Shown here piece by piece: positions 32,663-42,911 of a DNA stretch of 64,000 nt. The notes beneath the pieces were generated by a model, which worked only from the letters and a program-made list of their open reading frames with translations, searched no databases and was not told the origin of the DNA. A program made the position numbers and the translations under genes. Position 1 is the stretch's first letter; each line of letters begins with the position of its first letter. Origin of the DNA: Beijerinckiaceae bacterium. GTDB taxonomy: Bacteria > Pseudomonadota > Alphaproteobacteria > Rhizobiales > Beijerinckiaceae. The DNA is taken from contig CANGJJ010000005.1 of NCBI GenBank assembly GCA_947454485.1, forward strand, positions 186,001 to 250,000. The letters are read 5' to 3'.

Positions 32663-35005
32663 ATGGCTGCTACAACCAAGACCACTGGCATTGGTGCCGC
32701 ACTTCGTCGCAAGGAAGATCTGCGCTTGATCACCGGACGCGGTGAATTCACCGATGACTTTCGCGAAGCTGGCCAGCTCTATATCTATTTCCTGCGCTCG
32801 CCCCATGCTCATGCGCGCATCATCAAGATCGACGCCACCGAGGCTCTCGCCCTGCCGGGTGTGAAGAGCGTTCTGACTGGCAAGGAATTGCTGGCGGATG
32901 GCATCAAGCCACTGCCGCACCATGTCTGGGCGCTGCATCCTGCTGACATTGCCATGCCCAATGTCGATGGCTCCGAGACTTTCATGGCGCCCCATCATGC
33001 GATCGCTGTCGACAAGGCGCGCCATGTTGGCGAGATCGTCGCCATGGTGGTTGCCACCAGCGTGGCCCTTGCCAAAGATGCAGCTGAACTCATTCATGTT
33101 GAATATGACATCCTGCCCTCCGTCACCAACACATGGGACACGGTGAAGCAAGACGCGGCTGTCGTGTGGGACGAGAATGGCTCCAATGTCTGCGGCGATG
33201 TCGAAACCGGCTCGCGCGAAGACACCAATGCCGCTTTCGCCAAAGCCGCGCATGTGGCGCGCATCGAAACATGGGTGCAGCGCGTCACCGGCGTGCCGAT
33301 GGAGCCGCGCGCAGCCCTGGCCGTCTTTGATGAAGGCACGGGCCGCGTCACGCTCACAGCTGGCAGCGGCGGCTCTGTGCGCCTCAAATATGACCTTGCC
33401 CATATGCTCGGCATGAAGTCAGAAGATGTGCGCATCATCATGAAAGATGTCGGCGGCAATTTTGGCACGCGCGGCATGATCTATGCCGAATTCTGCCTTG
33501 TGGGCTGGGCCGCGCGCCGTCTCAAGACGCCGGTCAAATGGACGGCCGAGCGCAGCGAGTCCTTCCAAAGCGACTATCAAGCCCGCGATCTGGCCGTCAC
33601 TGCAGAGCTTGCCCTCGACAAGGATGGCAAGTTCCTGGCCATGCGTGGCTCCAATATCGGCAATGCAGGTGCGCATACGTCGAATTTCTCGCCCCTTCAA
33701 AAGGGCGTCGAAATCATGACCAGCATTTACAATATTCCCACCGCCTGCTTCCGCGCGCGGCCCGTGGTGAGTAATACGTTGCCCACGCGCCCCTATCGCA
33801 GCGCAGGCCGCCCCGAAGTCATGTTTGTGATGGAGCGGCTGATCGATATTGCTGCGCGTGAATTTGGGTTCGACCGCGTCGAACTGCGCCGCAAGAATCT
33901 CCTGCACAAGGAGGATCTGCCGTTCAAAAATCCCTTCGGCATGATCTATGACAATGGCGACTACCATGCCGTTATGGAACAGGTGCTGGAGCTGGGCGAC
34001 TGGACGGGCTTTGAAGCACGTCGCGCAGAAGCCAAAGCGCGTGGCAAATTGCGCGGCATTGGCGTTGCCAATTATGTCGACACGGCCACCGGTGTGCCGC
34101 GCGAGCGCGCGGAGATCACCGTGCGTCCTGATGGGCAAGTCGATGTCATCATCGGCACGATCTCACAAGGCCAGGGTCATGAGACGAGCTTTGCGCAGCT
34201 AGCGACCGAGTTTCTGCATGTGCCCGAAGACAAAGTGAACATCATCACCGGCGACACAGATGTGGTGAAAGTGGGCGGCGGCACGCATTCAGGTCGCGGC
34301 ATGCGCTTGGCCAGTATCGTTATCTGGAAAGCCTCCAACGAGATCATCGCCAAGGGCAAACGCATCGCAGCTCTCATGGCCAAGGCCGACCCTGCTCAAG
34401 TGACTTTTGAGAAGGGTCACTTCCACGCAGCAGGCCAATCTTTATCCCTCTTCGATGTGGCCCGCGCGGCCAGTGAGCGCAATGATCTGCCTGATGATCT
34501 GCGCGCACCGCTCTATGCAATGAGCGATGAGACCGTGAATGAAGCCGCTTTCCCCTATGGCGCACATGTCTGCGAAGTCGAGATCGACCCTGCGCTCGGC
34601 ACGGTCGAGATCGCGCGTTATTCGACGGTGGATGATGTGGGCCGCGCAGTGAACCCCATGATCATCCATGGCCAGACCCATGGGGGCATTGCCCAAGGTG
34701 TCGGGCAGGCCTTGATGGAAGAGATTGTCTATGATCGGCAGAGCGGCCAGCTGATGACCGGCTCCTTCATGGATTACACCATGCCGCGTGCGGATAACTT
34801 CCCCTTCTTCGATGCTGGCTTTGCAGAGATCCCCTGCACAACACATCCGCTGGGCATTCGCCCTGCGGGTGAAGGCGGCACGACACCCGCCTTGGGCGTC
34901 ACGATGAATGCGGTCGTCGATGCGCTGCGCGATTTCGGCGTGACCCATATGGATATGCCCGCCACCCCCGAAAAAGTCTGGCGCGCGATTCACCGCAAGG
35001 CGTGA
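32663..35005 (+). CDS. Molybdenum hydroxylase large subunit
   Basis: 780 residues from the ATG at 32663; an earlier in-frame ATG lies inside the FAD-subunit gene. Blocks seen are GAALRRKEDLRLITGRGEF, GGNFGTRGMIYAEF, RPYRSAGRPEVMFVMERL, GTISQGQGHETSFAQ and RPAGEGGTTPALG with the catalytic glutamate. The CO dehydrogenase loop AYRCSFR is replaced by RPYRSAGRP, so this is not a CO oxidiser. Likely an aldehyde, heteroaromatic or acyl-CoA dehydrogenase acting with the CMD and ACMSD-like proteins. Confidence 0.93.
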   Translation: MAATTKTTGIGAALRRKEDLRLITGRGEFTDDFREAGQLYIYFLRSPHAHARIIKIDATEALALPGVKSVLTGKELLADGIKPLPHHVWALHPADIAMPNVDGSETFMAPHHAIAVDKARHVGEIVAMVVATSVALAKDAAELIHVEYDILPSVTNTWDTVKQDAAVVWDENGSNVCGDVETGSREDTNAAFAKAAHVARIETWVQRVTGVPMEPRAALAVFDEGTGRVTLTAGSGGSVRLKYDLAHMLGMKSEDVRIIMKDVGGNFGTRGMIYAEFCLVGWAARRLKTPVKWTAERSESFQSDYQARDLAVTAELALDKDGKFLAMRGSNIGNAGAHTSNFSPLQKGVEIMTSIYNIPTACFRARPVVSNTLPTRPYRSAGRPEVMFVMERLIDIAAREFGFDRVELRRKNLLHKEDLPFKNPFGMIYDNGDYHAVMEQVLELGDWTGFEARRAEAKARGKLRGIGVANYVDTATGVPRERAEITVRPDGQVDVIIGTISQGQGHETSFAQLATEFLHVPEDKVNIITGDTDVVKVGGGTHSGRGMRLASIVIWKASNEIIAKGKRIAALMAKADPAQVTFEKGHFHAAGQSLSLFDVARAASERNDLPDDLRAPLYAMSDETVNEAAFPYGAHVCEVEIDPALGTVEIARYSTVDDVGRAVNPMIIHGQTHGGIAQGVGQALMEEIVYDRQSGQLMTGSFMDYTMPRADNFPFFDAGFAEIPCTTHPLGIRPAGEGGTTPALGVTMNAVVDALRDFGVTHMDMPATPEKVWRAIHRKA

Positions 35006-35012
35006 ATACGGC

Positions 35013-35038
35013 GGCGCGGCACCGAAAACTGCCGCGCC
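35013..35038 (+). terminator. Hairpin between molybdenum enzyme and Bug genes
   Basis: Perfect 9-base stem GGCGCGGCA (35013-35021) / TGCCGCGCC (35030-35038), loop CCGAAAAC, followed by CTGCCCCTC without a true T-run. Probably a leaky terminator or mRNA-protecting hairpin. Confidence 0.5.
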
Positions 35039-35103
35039 CTGCCCCTCTTTGACCCAGACCTGCAGCAATGGCAGGATGGCGACAATAAAGAGGGAGGAAG
35101 ACC

Positions 35104-36063
35104 ATGCGCGCGCTCGCCGCTTTGCTCATTGCCTTGTTTGTTGGCCACACGCCCGCCGCCGCACAGGATTGGCCGATCCAAACTGTGCGCATGATCGTCC
35201 CCTTCCCGGCCGGCGGTCCCGCAGACATCATCGCGCGCTATGTCGCCGAGCGCCTGTCGCAGAACTGGGGCCAAGGCGTCATCATTGAGAACAAGCCCGG
35301 CGCCAATACAGCGATCGCTGCTGCCCAAGTCGCCAAGGCGCCAGCGGACGGCTACACATTGTTTGTCGTGATGGATGTCACCATGGTGCTCAATCCACTC
35401 ACCATGAAGTCGATCTCTTATGATCCGCGCCGCGACTTCGTGCCCATCACCATGCTTTCCAAAAACACATCCCTGCTGACCGTTCATGCTGATGGTCCCA
35501 AGACCATGGCGGAGTTGATCGCCAAAGGTCGCGCCAATCCGGGCAAACTCAATTTTGGCGCAGGCATTATCACCACGCGTCTGGCTGGCGAATTGTTCAA
35601 TCGGGAAACCGGCATGAGCGTGCAATATGTGCCCTTCCAGGGTAGCCCGCCGACCGTGCAAGCACTGCTGTCAAAGTCTGTCGACTTTATCGTTGACGGG
35701 CAAGCTGCCAGCCTGCCGCTCATTCAAAGCGGCACCTTCCGGGCTCTGGCCAAGACGAACAATGGCCCCGTTCTGGCTTTGCCCAATCTCAAGACGATGG
35801 CGCAAGAGGCCAACTCCTCTGAGCTTGAAGACATCTCCACATGGATCGGCCTTGTTGCGCCCACCGGCACACCGCAGAACGTCGTCGACAAAGTACAAAG
35901 CGCGATTGCCAAGATGTTTGCGGAGCCCGGCGTCAAAGAACGTCTGCTCAACATGGGGATCAATGCGACGGCGAGCACACCGGCGGAATTTAACGATTTC
36001 ATGAATCGCGAGACAGCCCGCTGGAGCAAGGTCGTCAAAGAGGTCAATATCGAACTGAACTGA
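35104..36063 (+). CDS. Bug/TctC-family solute-binding protein
   Basis: 319 residues; signal peptide ends at PAAAQD (about residue 20). WPIQTVRMIVPFPAGGPAD, ENKPGANTA, ADGYTLFVV and PFQGSPPTVQALL are Bug blocks. GGGAGGAAG precedes the ATG. It follows the molybdenum hydroxylase genes and is probably their receptor for an organic acid. Confidence 0.92.
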   Translation: MRALAALLIALFVGHTPAAAQDWPIQTVRMIVPFPAGGPADIIARYVAERLSQNWGQGVIIENKPGANTAIAAAQVAKAPADGYTLFVVMDVTMVLNPLTMKSISYDPRRDFVPITMLSKNTSLLTVHADGPKTMAELIAKGRANPGKLNFGAGIITTRLAGELFNRETGMSVQYVPFQGSPPTVQALLSKSVDFIVDGQAASLPLIQSGTFRALAKTNNGPVLALPNLKTMAQEANSSELEDISTWIGLVAPTGTPQNVVDKVQSAIAKMFAEPGVKERLLNMGINATASTPAEFNDFMNRETARWSKVVKEVNIELN

Positions 36064-36150
36064 GGCCACAGTTGCTCAGGGCAGCTGCCTCCTCTAACCT
36101 GCGCCGCGCGCAAGGATCATTAACCCGGCGCTCCAACGAGAAGCGAGACC

Positions 36151-36939
36151 ATGACCAATTCTGCCTATGAAAATCTGGACGGATTTCGCGTAGAGATCGA
36201 TGTTGCGCGGGAGCGCGCTGATATCATCCTCGACCGCCCACCGATGAACACTATTTCCATGGTCGAACGGGACCAGCTGCGCAAAGTCTTCGAAGCGCTC
36301 GACGAAGACGATCGCGTGCGCGTCATTGTTCTGCGTGCTGTGGGCGAGCACTTCTCTTCGGGTGGCTATATTCGCGGCTTCCTCGATGCCACGCCCGAAC
36401 ATGTGTCGAAACTGGCATGGAACATTGCAGCGCCGGCACGCTGCGAAAAGCCGGTGATTGCAGCCAATCGTGGCTATACTTTCGGCGTTGGCTTTGAAAT
36501 CTCGCTCGCTTGCGATTTCCGCCTCGTTTCGGAGACCTGCTTCTACGCCTTGCCCGAACAAAAGCTCGGCCAGATCCCAGGCTCCGGCGGCTCTGCACGA
36601 TTGCAAAAGATTGTCGGCATCACACGCACCAAAGACATTGTGATGCGCTCACGCCGCATCGCAGGCAAACAGGCCTATGATTGGGGCATCGCCACCGAAT
36701 GCGTAGCTGATAGCGAGCTTGAAGCCGCGACCGATCGCTTGGTCGATGAGCTGCGCAGCTTCTCCCCCATCGCACAGCGCACGGCCAAAAAACTCCTCAA
36801 TGATACGGAGGATTCGACGCTCGCCATTGCCATCGAGCTTGAGGGCCATTGCTACAGCCGCCTGCGCCAGTCAGACGATTTCCGCGAAGGCGTCGAAGCC
36901 TTCCATGAAAAGCGCGCCCCAAAGTTCACCGGCCGCTGA
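36151..36939 (+). CDS. Enoyl-CoA hydratase/isomerase (crotonase) family protein
   Basis: 262 residues. Both crotonase glutamates are present, in VGFEISLACDF and in ALPEQKLGQIPGSGG; the oxyanion loop is around HFSSGGYIRGF and NRGYTFGVG. With both glutamates it could be a true hydratase, in a CoA-bound branch of the pathway. No acyl-CoA ligase is adjacent. It is followed by the repeat/terminator at 36965. Confidence 0.88.
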   Translation: MTNSAYENLDGFRVEIDVARERADIILDRPPMNTISMVERDQLRKVFEALDEDDRVRVIVLRAVGEHFSSGGYIRGFLDATPEHVSKLAWNIAAPARCEKPVIAANRGYTFGVGFEISLACDFRLVSETCFYALPEQKLGQIPGSGGSARLQKIVGITRTKDIVMRSRRIAGKQAYDWGIATECVADSELEAATDRLVDELRSFSPIAQRTAKKLLNDTEDSTLAIAIELEGHCYSRLRQSDDFREGVEAFHEKRAPKFTGR

Positions 36940-36964
36940 TTGGTCATTCCAGTTTAGAAAACAC

Positions 36965-37045
36965 GCCCCACGCACAACGCCCCGGCGATTTCTCGCATGG
37001 GGCGTTTTTTGTGTTGGGTGTGGAGACAAAAACTACCAATAATTG
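36965..37045 (+). repeat. Dispersed repeat with terminator hairpin, copy 1
   Basis: Shares an ordered set of blocks with 49763-49849 and 58215-58295: GCCCCACGCACAACGCCCCGG at the start, then a hairpin AACGCCCC (36976-36983) / GGGGCGTT (36999-37006) with the loop GGCGATTTCTCGCAT and a T-run, then a tail GGAGACAAAAACTACC..ATTG that is degenerate here. It serves as terminator after the crotonase gene. Confidence 0.8.
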
Positions 37046-37185
37046 AACTATTCATTTTAACCTTTCTGCATTTGGGAACAAAGAAACGTTCAGGTCAGCA
37101 ATCACCGATGCCTTCGTTGAGGCCCGCGCTTGACTCTTCAGTTGGTCTACTTAATCATTCGAAAAAATATTCGCGATCCGAAAAT

Positions 37186-38022
37186 ATGACCACAAAACTC
37201 ACCTCCTCCCCCACCGATGTCGCCGCCGAGTCCTCGGAAAAGGCGCAGAAAAGCTCTGTTCAGTCTCTCGCCAAGGGGCTTAAGATCCTTGAGATTTTTA
37301 CGGCTGACGATGAGCCTCTCACCGTCACCGAAATCTCGGAACGGGCCGAACTCGACCCCGGCACAACCTTCCGCATGGTCAACACGCTTGTGGCGCTCGG
37401 CTATGTCACGCGTAGTGAAAAGCGCCGCTATGCGCTCAGCCTCAAAGTGCTCGACCTCGGATTCAATGCGATTGGCCGCCGCGACTTGCGCTCCAGCGTC
37501 CGCCCAATTCTACGCGGCCTTGTTGGTGAGAAGATCGAAGCTGCAAGTTTCGGTGTGCTTGAAGGACCGAATGTCATTTATGTCGAGCGTGTGCGCGCTG
37601 GCCTCACGCGCCTCGGCGTCGACATTCGCGTTGGCTCTGCCATGCCAGCGGCCATCAATATTCTGGGCCAGGCTATACTCGCTCATCTGCCAATAGCCGA
37701 TCTTGATCAGGCCTTATCGAAAGAGAGCGCAACAGCGGCGGGCTATCCTGTCGTTTCGCGCGCACGCCTGTTGCCGCAACTCAAGAAGATCAAAGAGACA
37801 GGCTTTGCCTCAGATGGCTCACTGATCACAGCTGGCCTCAATGTGCTGTCGGTGCCTGTCTGCGATGACGAAGGCTACCCAATCGCAGCCGTGAGTGTCG
37901 CAGCGCCAAGCCTCATCTGCTCATCAGAGCTTTTGCGTGAAGATGCATTGAAGCGCGTGAAGGCCGCAGCAGCGGACATAGCGAAAGTCATGCAAATCAG
38001 CGGCACCAGCCGGTTTGGTTAA
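37186..38022 (+). CDS. IclR-family transcriptional regulator
   Basis: 278 residues from the ATG at 37186. Winged helix: SVQSLAKGLKILEIFTADDE, LTVTEISERAELDPGTTFRMVNTL and GYVTRSEKRRYALS. The effector domain includes GPNVIYVERVR and VPVCDDEGYPIAAVSVAAP. IclR regulators respond to aromatic or short organic acids. It precedes and is probably cotranscribed with the Bug-HyuAB genes (gap 18 bases). Confidence 0.92.
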   Translation: MTTKLTSSPTDVAAESSEKAQKSSVQSLAKGLKILEIFTADDEPLTVTEISERAELDPGTTFRMVNTLVALGYVTRSEKRRYALSLKVLDLGFNAIGRRDLRSSVRPILRGLVGEKIEAASFGVLEGPNVIYVERVRAGLTRLGVDIRVGSAMPAAINILGQAILAHLPIADLDQALSKESATAAGYPVVSRARLLPQLKKIKETGFASDGSLITAGLNVLSVPVCDDEGYPIAAVSVAAPSLICSSELLREDALKRVKAAAADIAKVMQISGTSRFG

Positions 38023-38040
38023 GCGATAGGGGGTCTCACC

Positions 38041-39021
38041 ATGGCAAAACGTTCATTCCTGAAAATGGCATTTGGTCTCTTGGCAATCGCAACGCTTGCA
38101 GGCCCGGCACTGGCACAAATATCTGGCGTCCCGACGCAACCGATCAAACTCGTTGTCCCATTCGCGGCAGGTGGTGGGGTTGACGCCTATGCGCGCTTGC
38201 TCGCGCAACATCTGAAGGACAAACGCAGCATCGATATCGTCGTCGAAAATCGCCCCGGCACGAATGGTGCCGTCGGCGGCCTTGCTGTGATGAATGGCGA
38301 GCCCAATGGCACCATCCTGCTCTTCTCAGCTTCAACTCATGTCATGGCGAAGCAGGTGATGAAGAACGCTCCTTATGATCCCCAAACCGACTTCGCGCCG
38401 ATCGCCCGTGTTGGCGAAGCGCCCATGCTTGTCGTGATGAGCCCGAAGAAGCCGCAAAAGAACATAACGGAAGTGATCGCAGATGCGAAGAAAGACCCTT
38501 CTAAATGGGACTTCGCAGTTTCCGCACTCGGCTCGATGGGGCACCTGACAACGGTCGCGTTCGGCAATTTGGGCGGCGTTAAATTCACTGTTGTGCCCTA
38601 TCGCGGCACAGCACCGGGCCTTGCTGATGTCGCGGCTGGTCATGTGCAATTAATGATTGACCCTGTGATTGCTCTTTTGCCGATGGCAACAGCTGGCAAT
38701 GTGAAGCCGCTTGCTATCACCACAGCCAAGCGCACACGAATTGCACCTGATATTCCAACCTCGGCAGAAGCTGGCATGCCCGGCCTTGAATTCTCGTCAT
38801 GGTATGGCGTGTGGGGCCCCAAGACACTGCCGAAGGAACTCATCACGACCTATAACAACCTCTTCAACGAAGCTGTGCGCGAACTCGCGAGCACCGGCCG
38901 GCTCGACACACTGGGCATTGTGCCTGTGACCGAGAGCCCAGAAGACTTCGTCGCCTATGTCGCAAAGGATGTCGCGCGCAATACTGAGTTGCTGCGCATC
39001 GCCGATTTCAAGCCGGAATAA
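38041..39021 (+). CDS. Bug/TctC-family solute-binding protein
   Basis: 326 residues; signal peptide to about LAQISG (residue 25). QPIKLVVPFAAGGGVD, ENRPGTNGAVGG, PNGTILLFS and PYRGTAPGLADVAAGH are Bug blocks. Between IclR and hyuA genes, so the ligand is likely the cyclic amide or acid handled by HyuAB. Confidence 0.92.
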   Translation: MAKRSFLKMAFGLLAIATLAGPALAQISGVPTQPIKLVVPFAAGGGVDAYARLLAQHLKDKRSIDIVVENRPGTNGAVGGLAVMNGEPNGTILLFSASTHVMAKQVMKNAPYDPQTDFAPIARVGEAPMLVVMSPKKPQKNITEVIADAKKDPSKWDFAVSALGSMGHLTTVAFGNLGGVKFTVVPYRGTAPGLADVAAGHVQLMIDPVIALLPMATAGNVKPLAITTAKRTRIAPDIPTSAEAGMPGLEFSSWYGVWGPKTLPKELITTYNNLFNEAVRELASTGRLDTLGIVPVTESPEDFVAYVAKDVARNTELLRIADFKPE

Positions 39022-39048
39022 GGCTCATCTCTCTCTGAGGACCTCATT

Positions 39049-41133
39049 ATGCCTGACGATCTTCGTCCCATGAAAGTGGGTCATCTGCGCATTGCTGTCG
39101 ATATTGGCGGCACATTTACGGATCTTGCCGCCTTTGACGAAACAAGCGGCAAGCTGCTCTTCGGCAAAGCGCTCTCGACCCATGATGACCTGCCGCGCGG
39201 TATTCAGGATACGCTCGATGGCGCTGGCGTCTTATGCAGCGAAGCAAGCCTCTTCCTTCATGGCTCGACCATCGCCATCAACACCCTGCTCGAACGCACC
39301 GGCGCGCGCACAGCCCTTCTCATCACCGAAGGCTTCCGCGATATTTACGAGATTGGCCGGGTCAATCGTCCAGATGCCTATAATCTGTTCTTCTCGAAGC
39401 ATACGCCTCTCATCGAACGCGCCTTGCGCTTCGAGGTGCCTGAGCGGCTTCTGGCAGATGGACAGATTTATAAAGAGCTCGATGAAGAGCGTGTGCGCGC
39501 CACAGCGCGAATGCTCAAGACACTGAATATTGAATCTGTCGCCGTCTTGCTTTTGCATTCTTACCGCAATGCCGATCACGAAACGCGTGTGAAGCAAATT
39601 GTGCAGGAGGAATTGCCAGGCATCTTCGTAAGCGCCTCACATGAACTTTCCCAGGAATATCGTGAGTTCGAGCGTGTCTCGACGGTTGCAGCCAATGCCT
39701 ATGTTGGCCCCCGAGTGTCAGACTATCTTGGCAATCTTGAAACCCATCTTGAGGCAAAAGGCTTCAAGGGTAGTTTCTATGCCGTGCAATCAACCGGCGG
39801 TCTTTTTCCTGTCGCTCATGCACGACGCGAATGTGTACGAATGCTGGAATCTGGACCCGCGGCTGGCGTTATTGGCGCGCAAGCTGTCGCAGCCCAACTC
39901 GGCCTTGCCGATGCGATTGCCTTTGACATGGGCGGCACAACTGCCAAGGCGGGCGTGATCGAGAATGGCAAGCCACTCACCACCGGCAGCGCACTCATTG
40001 GCGGTTACGAAAAGGCCCTGCCCATTCAGATTCCGATGATAGACATTTTCGAAGTCGGCACCGGCGGCGGCAGCATTGCACGCGCAGGTAAAGGTAAGTC
40101 TTTGCGCGTTGGCCCTCATAGCGCTGGTTCCATGCCGGGGCCCGCTTGCTACGGACGCGGCGGCACTGAACCAACCGTCACAGACGCTAATCTACTCCTC
40201 GGCCGCCTCGATGCAGACCACTTCCTGGGTGGGCAGATGAAGCTTGATATTGCTGCTGCCAAGCGCGCTATGGAAAGTGTCGCGCAAGAACTAGAACTTG
40301 ATGCCACACAGACTGCCGATGGTATTTTGCGCATTGCTGCCACAGCCATGTCCTATGCAGTGAAAGCCGTAACGACTGAACGCGGGTTGGATGCTGGCAA
40401 ATTCACGATGATCGTTTATGGCGGTGCTGGCCCTCTACATGCTTCCGCTATTGCGCGTGAGATTGGCGTTCGCAAAGTGCTTATCCCCTATGCGCCGGGC
40501 TATTTCTCGGCCTATGGCATGTTGTTTGGCGATTTGCGCTATGACTATGTACGCTCTTGCTTCCGCAAGCTCGCCAATGTTCCCTTTGCAGATCTTGAGA
40601 GCATCTATGCGGAGATGGAAGCTGAAGGCCGCGCACAAGTTGCGTCCTCCCGTGTAAACCCGACCGATATTGTCATCACACGCGCTGCCGATATGCGCTA
40701 TGTCGGGCAAGAACATGCTGTGACAGTAGAGCTTGATAACAAGCTCTTCGCTGACCAAGATCGTTCAGGCCTCAAGGCTGAATTCGATCGTGTGCATGAA
40801 GTTCGCTACGGGACTTGCGCGCCTTCAGAACCCGCCGATCTCGTCAGCCTTCGCGTCACAGTGACAGGCGTGATGCGCAAGCCGCCGATGACGCCGCTTG
40901 AAGTATCAAGCCAGAGCGCAGAAGCAGCAATTCGCGCGACAAAACCAGTCTATTTTCGCTCCGCTGGCAACCATGTACCAACGAAGGTTTACACGCGCGA
41001 TCGACTGCGACCGGGTCAAAAGATCGAAGGCCCAGCCCTTATCGAAGAACATGCATCAACCACGGTTGTTCAGCCGGGCGACCGGCTGGAAGTTGATGCC
41101 TATGGTAATCTTCTGATCGCGATTGGTGAATGA
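39049..41133 (+). CDS. hyuA: Hydantoinase A / acetone-carboxylase beta-like subunit
   Basis: 694 residues. The N-terminal actin-like ATPase is [18 protein letters not shown], with [16 protein letters not shown]; the second half has [17 protein letters not shown] and [19 protein letters not shown]. The family includes ATP-dependent N-methylhydantoinases, 5-oxoprolinases and acetone carboxylases. It is followed by the B subunit one base after its stop. A standard carbamoylase is not next to it. Confidence 0.92.
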   Translation: MPDDLRPMKVGHLRIAVDIGGTFTDLAAFDETSGKLLFGKALSTHDDLPRGIQDTLDGAGVLCSEASLFLHGSTIAINTLLERTGARTALLITEGFRDIYEIGRVNRPDAYNLFFSKHTPLIERALRFEVPERLLADGQIYKELDEERVRATARMLKTLNIESVAVLLLHSYRNADHETRVKQIVQEELPGIFVSASHELSQEYREFERVSTVAANAYVGPRVSDYLGNLETHLEAKGFKGSFYAVQSTGGLFPVAHARRECVRMLESGPAAGVIGAQAVAAQLGLADAIAFDMGGTTAKAGVIENGKPLTTGSALIGGYEKALPIQIPMIDIFEVGTGGGSIARAGKGKSLRVGPHSAGSMPGPACYGRGGTEPTVTDANLLLGRLDADHFLGGQMKLDIAAAKRAMESVAQELELDATQTADGILRIAATAMSYAVKAVTTERGLDAGKFTMIVYGGAGPLHASAIAREIGVRKVLIPYAPGYFSAYGMLFGDLRYDYVRSCFRKLANVPFADLESIYAEMEAEGRAQVASSRVNPTDIVITRAADMRYVGQEHAVTVELDNKLFADQDRSGLKAEFDRVHEVRYGTCAPSEPADLVSLRVTVTGVMRKPPMTPLEVSSQSAEAAIRATKPVYFRSAGNHVPTKVYTRDRLRPGQKIEGPALIEEHASTTVVQPGDRLEVDAYGNLLIAIGE

Positions 41134-41134
41134 T

Positions 41135-42880
41135 ATGACGACAACGCAACACACAACGGTTGATCCGATCACCGTCGAAATTATACGCAATGGTCTTCTC
41201 GCCGTGACGGAAGAGATGAAGACCAATTTGATGCGTACTGCCTATAACCTCATTATTTATGAAGCACTGGATTTTACGGTGGGCCTCTTCACGCCCAAAG
41301 GCGAGACGATCTCAATCGGACTTGGCCTACCGATGTTCATTCGCGGCATGGCTGAGACGGTCAAGGCCAAGATCAACCATTACGGCCTTGAGAATATCCA
41401 TGATGGCGACATTCTCGTCACCAACGATGCTTATATCACCGGCAGCCACCTTAATCATTTCACCTTCACGCAGGCCATCTTCCACAAAGGCGAAATCATC
41501 GCTTTTGCGTGCTGCATGGCGCATTGGCTTGATGTTGGCGGCACACTGGGACAAGTGACGACGGATATCTTTTCCGAAGGCATTCAGATTCCAATCGTCA
41601 AATATCGTCGCAAAGGCGAGGTTAATCAGGAACTCGTAGATATTATCGCGATGAATGTGCGCATGCCTGAGCGCGCCATGGGCGATTTACGCGCACAGAT
41701 TACCGCAATCACCACAGGTGAGCGTCGCTTCAGCGAACTGGTCAACCGCTATGGCAAAGATGCTGTTCTGCAATCCATCTCCATTATGATGGACCAATCA
41801 GAAGCCGTAGCGCGCGAGAATACGATCAACATTCCAGACGGCACCTATGAAGCCGAATCCTATATGGATGATGATGGTGTTGATGTAGGCCAGCGCATTC
41901 CAATCCGCGTGAAAGTCATCAAGACGGGCGATGAAATGACCATCGACCTGTCTGATGTCAGCAATCAGGTGCGCGGCTTTTATAATTCAGGTTGGACAAC
42001 CGGCATTGCCTGCGCACAGGTGGCGTTCAAATGCCTCACTACCCCAACCGAATATCCGGTGAATGATGGCAGCTTCCGTCCGTTGAAAGTCATCATGCCC
42101 ATGGGCAAAGTGATCAGCGCCGAACGTCCCTTCCCCATGCGTGTGTGGATGACTTTTCCCATGACGGTCATTGATACGATCTTCAAGGCGCTCGCACCTG
42201 CCATCCCGCAGCGCTCGATTGCAGGTCACCATGCGGATCTCGTCTTTCCCTATATTCACGGCCTGTCTCCTGCTGATGGAAAGCTCTTCATCGTTGGTAT
42301 CGGGCCGTTGGGTGGTGGCTGGGGAGCGAAAGCGAATGAAGATGGCGTATCAGCGACCGTTTGCATCAATGACGGCGATACGCATAACAGCCCAACCGAA
42401 CAGCTTGAGTCCAAATATCCGGTGCTGGTTGAGAAATATCAGCTGCGCACTGATAGCGCAGGCGCGGGTCGTCAGCGCGGCGGGCTTGGTGCTGAGATGG
42501 TTGTGCAAGCACTCTCTGCTTTCACGCTCACAACCCGCATCGACCGCATGCATTGCAAGCCTTGGGGCCTTGAAGGCGGGCATGATGCGATGGGCAATTC
42601 TATTGGCATCCGCACCGACGGAAAATGGCAGGATGATCTGCCCAACGCCAAGGTATTTGGCGTACGCATCAAAAAGGGTGACGCTTATGTCATGCGCTCC
42701 GGCGGCGGGGGCGGCTTTGGCACACCCCTTGAGCGCAACCCTGAACTCGTGGCGCAGGACGTTGAGCAAGGCTATGTCAGCGAAGACGCTGCACGCGAAA
42801 GCTATGGCGTCGTTCTGAATAGCGGCAAGGTTGATACTGCAGCCACGCAAAAACTGCGTCAGCAAATGAAGATAGCCTGA
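41135..42880 (+). CDS. hyuB: Hydantoinase B / oxoprolinase-like subunit
   Basis: 581 residues from the ATG at 41135 (MTTTQHTTVDPITVEII). Family blocks are DPITVEIIRNGLLAVTEEMK, DFTVGLFTPKGETIS, HDGDILVTNDAYITGSHLNH-like metal region at about residue 95 and RQRGGLGAE. The C-terminus has MRSGGGGGFGTPLERNP, typical of HyuB. It forms the heteromer with the A subunit. Confidence 0.92.
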   Translation: MTTTQHTTVDPITVEIIRNGLLAVTEEMKTNLMRTAYNLIIYEALDFTVGLFTPKGETISIGLGLPMFIRGMAETVKAKINHYGLENIHDGDILVTNDAYITGSHLNHFTFTQAIFHKGEIIAFACCMAHWLDVGGTLGQVTTDIFSEGIQIPIVKYRRKGEVNQELVDIIAMNVRMPERAMGDLRAQITAITTGERRFSELVNRYGKDAVLQSISIMMDQSEAVARENTINIPDGTYEAESYMDDDGVDVGQRIPIRVKVIKTGDEMTIDLSDVSNQVRGFYNSGWTTGIACAQVAFKCLTTPTEYPVNDGSFRPLKVIMPMGKVISAERPFPMRVWMTFPMTVIDTIFKALAPAIPQRSIAGHHADLVFPYIHGLSPADGKLFIVGIGPLGGGWGAKANEDGVSATVCINDGDTHNSPTEQLESKYPVLVEKYQLRTDSAGAGRQRGGLGAEMVVQALSAFTLTTRIDRMHCKPWGLEGGHDAMGNSIGIRTDGKWQDDLPNAKVFGVRIKKGDAYVMRSGGGGGFGTPLERNPELVAQDVEQGYVSEDAARESYGVVLNSGKVDTAATQKLRQQMKIA

Positions 42881-42911
42881 GATGCGAGCGCTGACGTTGG
42901 AGGCAGATAAC

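Noticed and set aside
32663-35005. CO dehydrogenase large subunit
   Set aside because: The AYRCSFR loop that defines CO-oxidising CoxL is absent; RPYRSAGRP is found instead. The same applies to 15529-17880.
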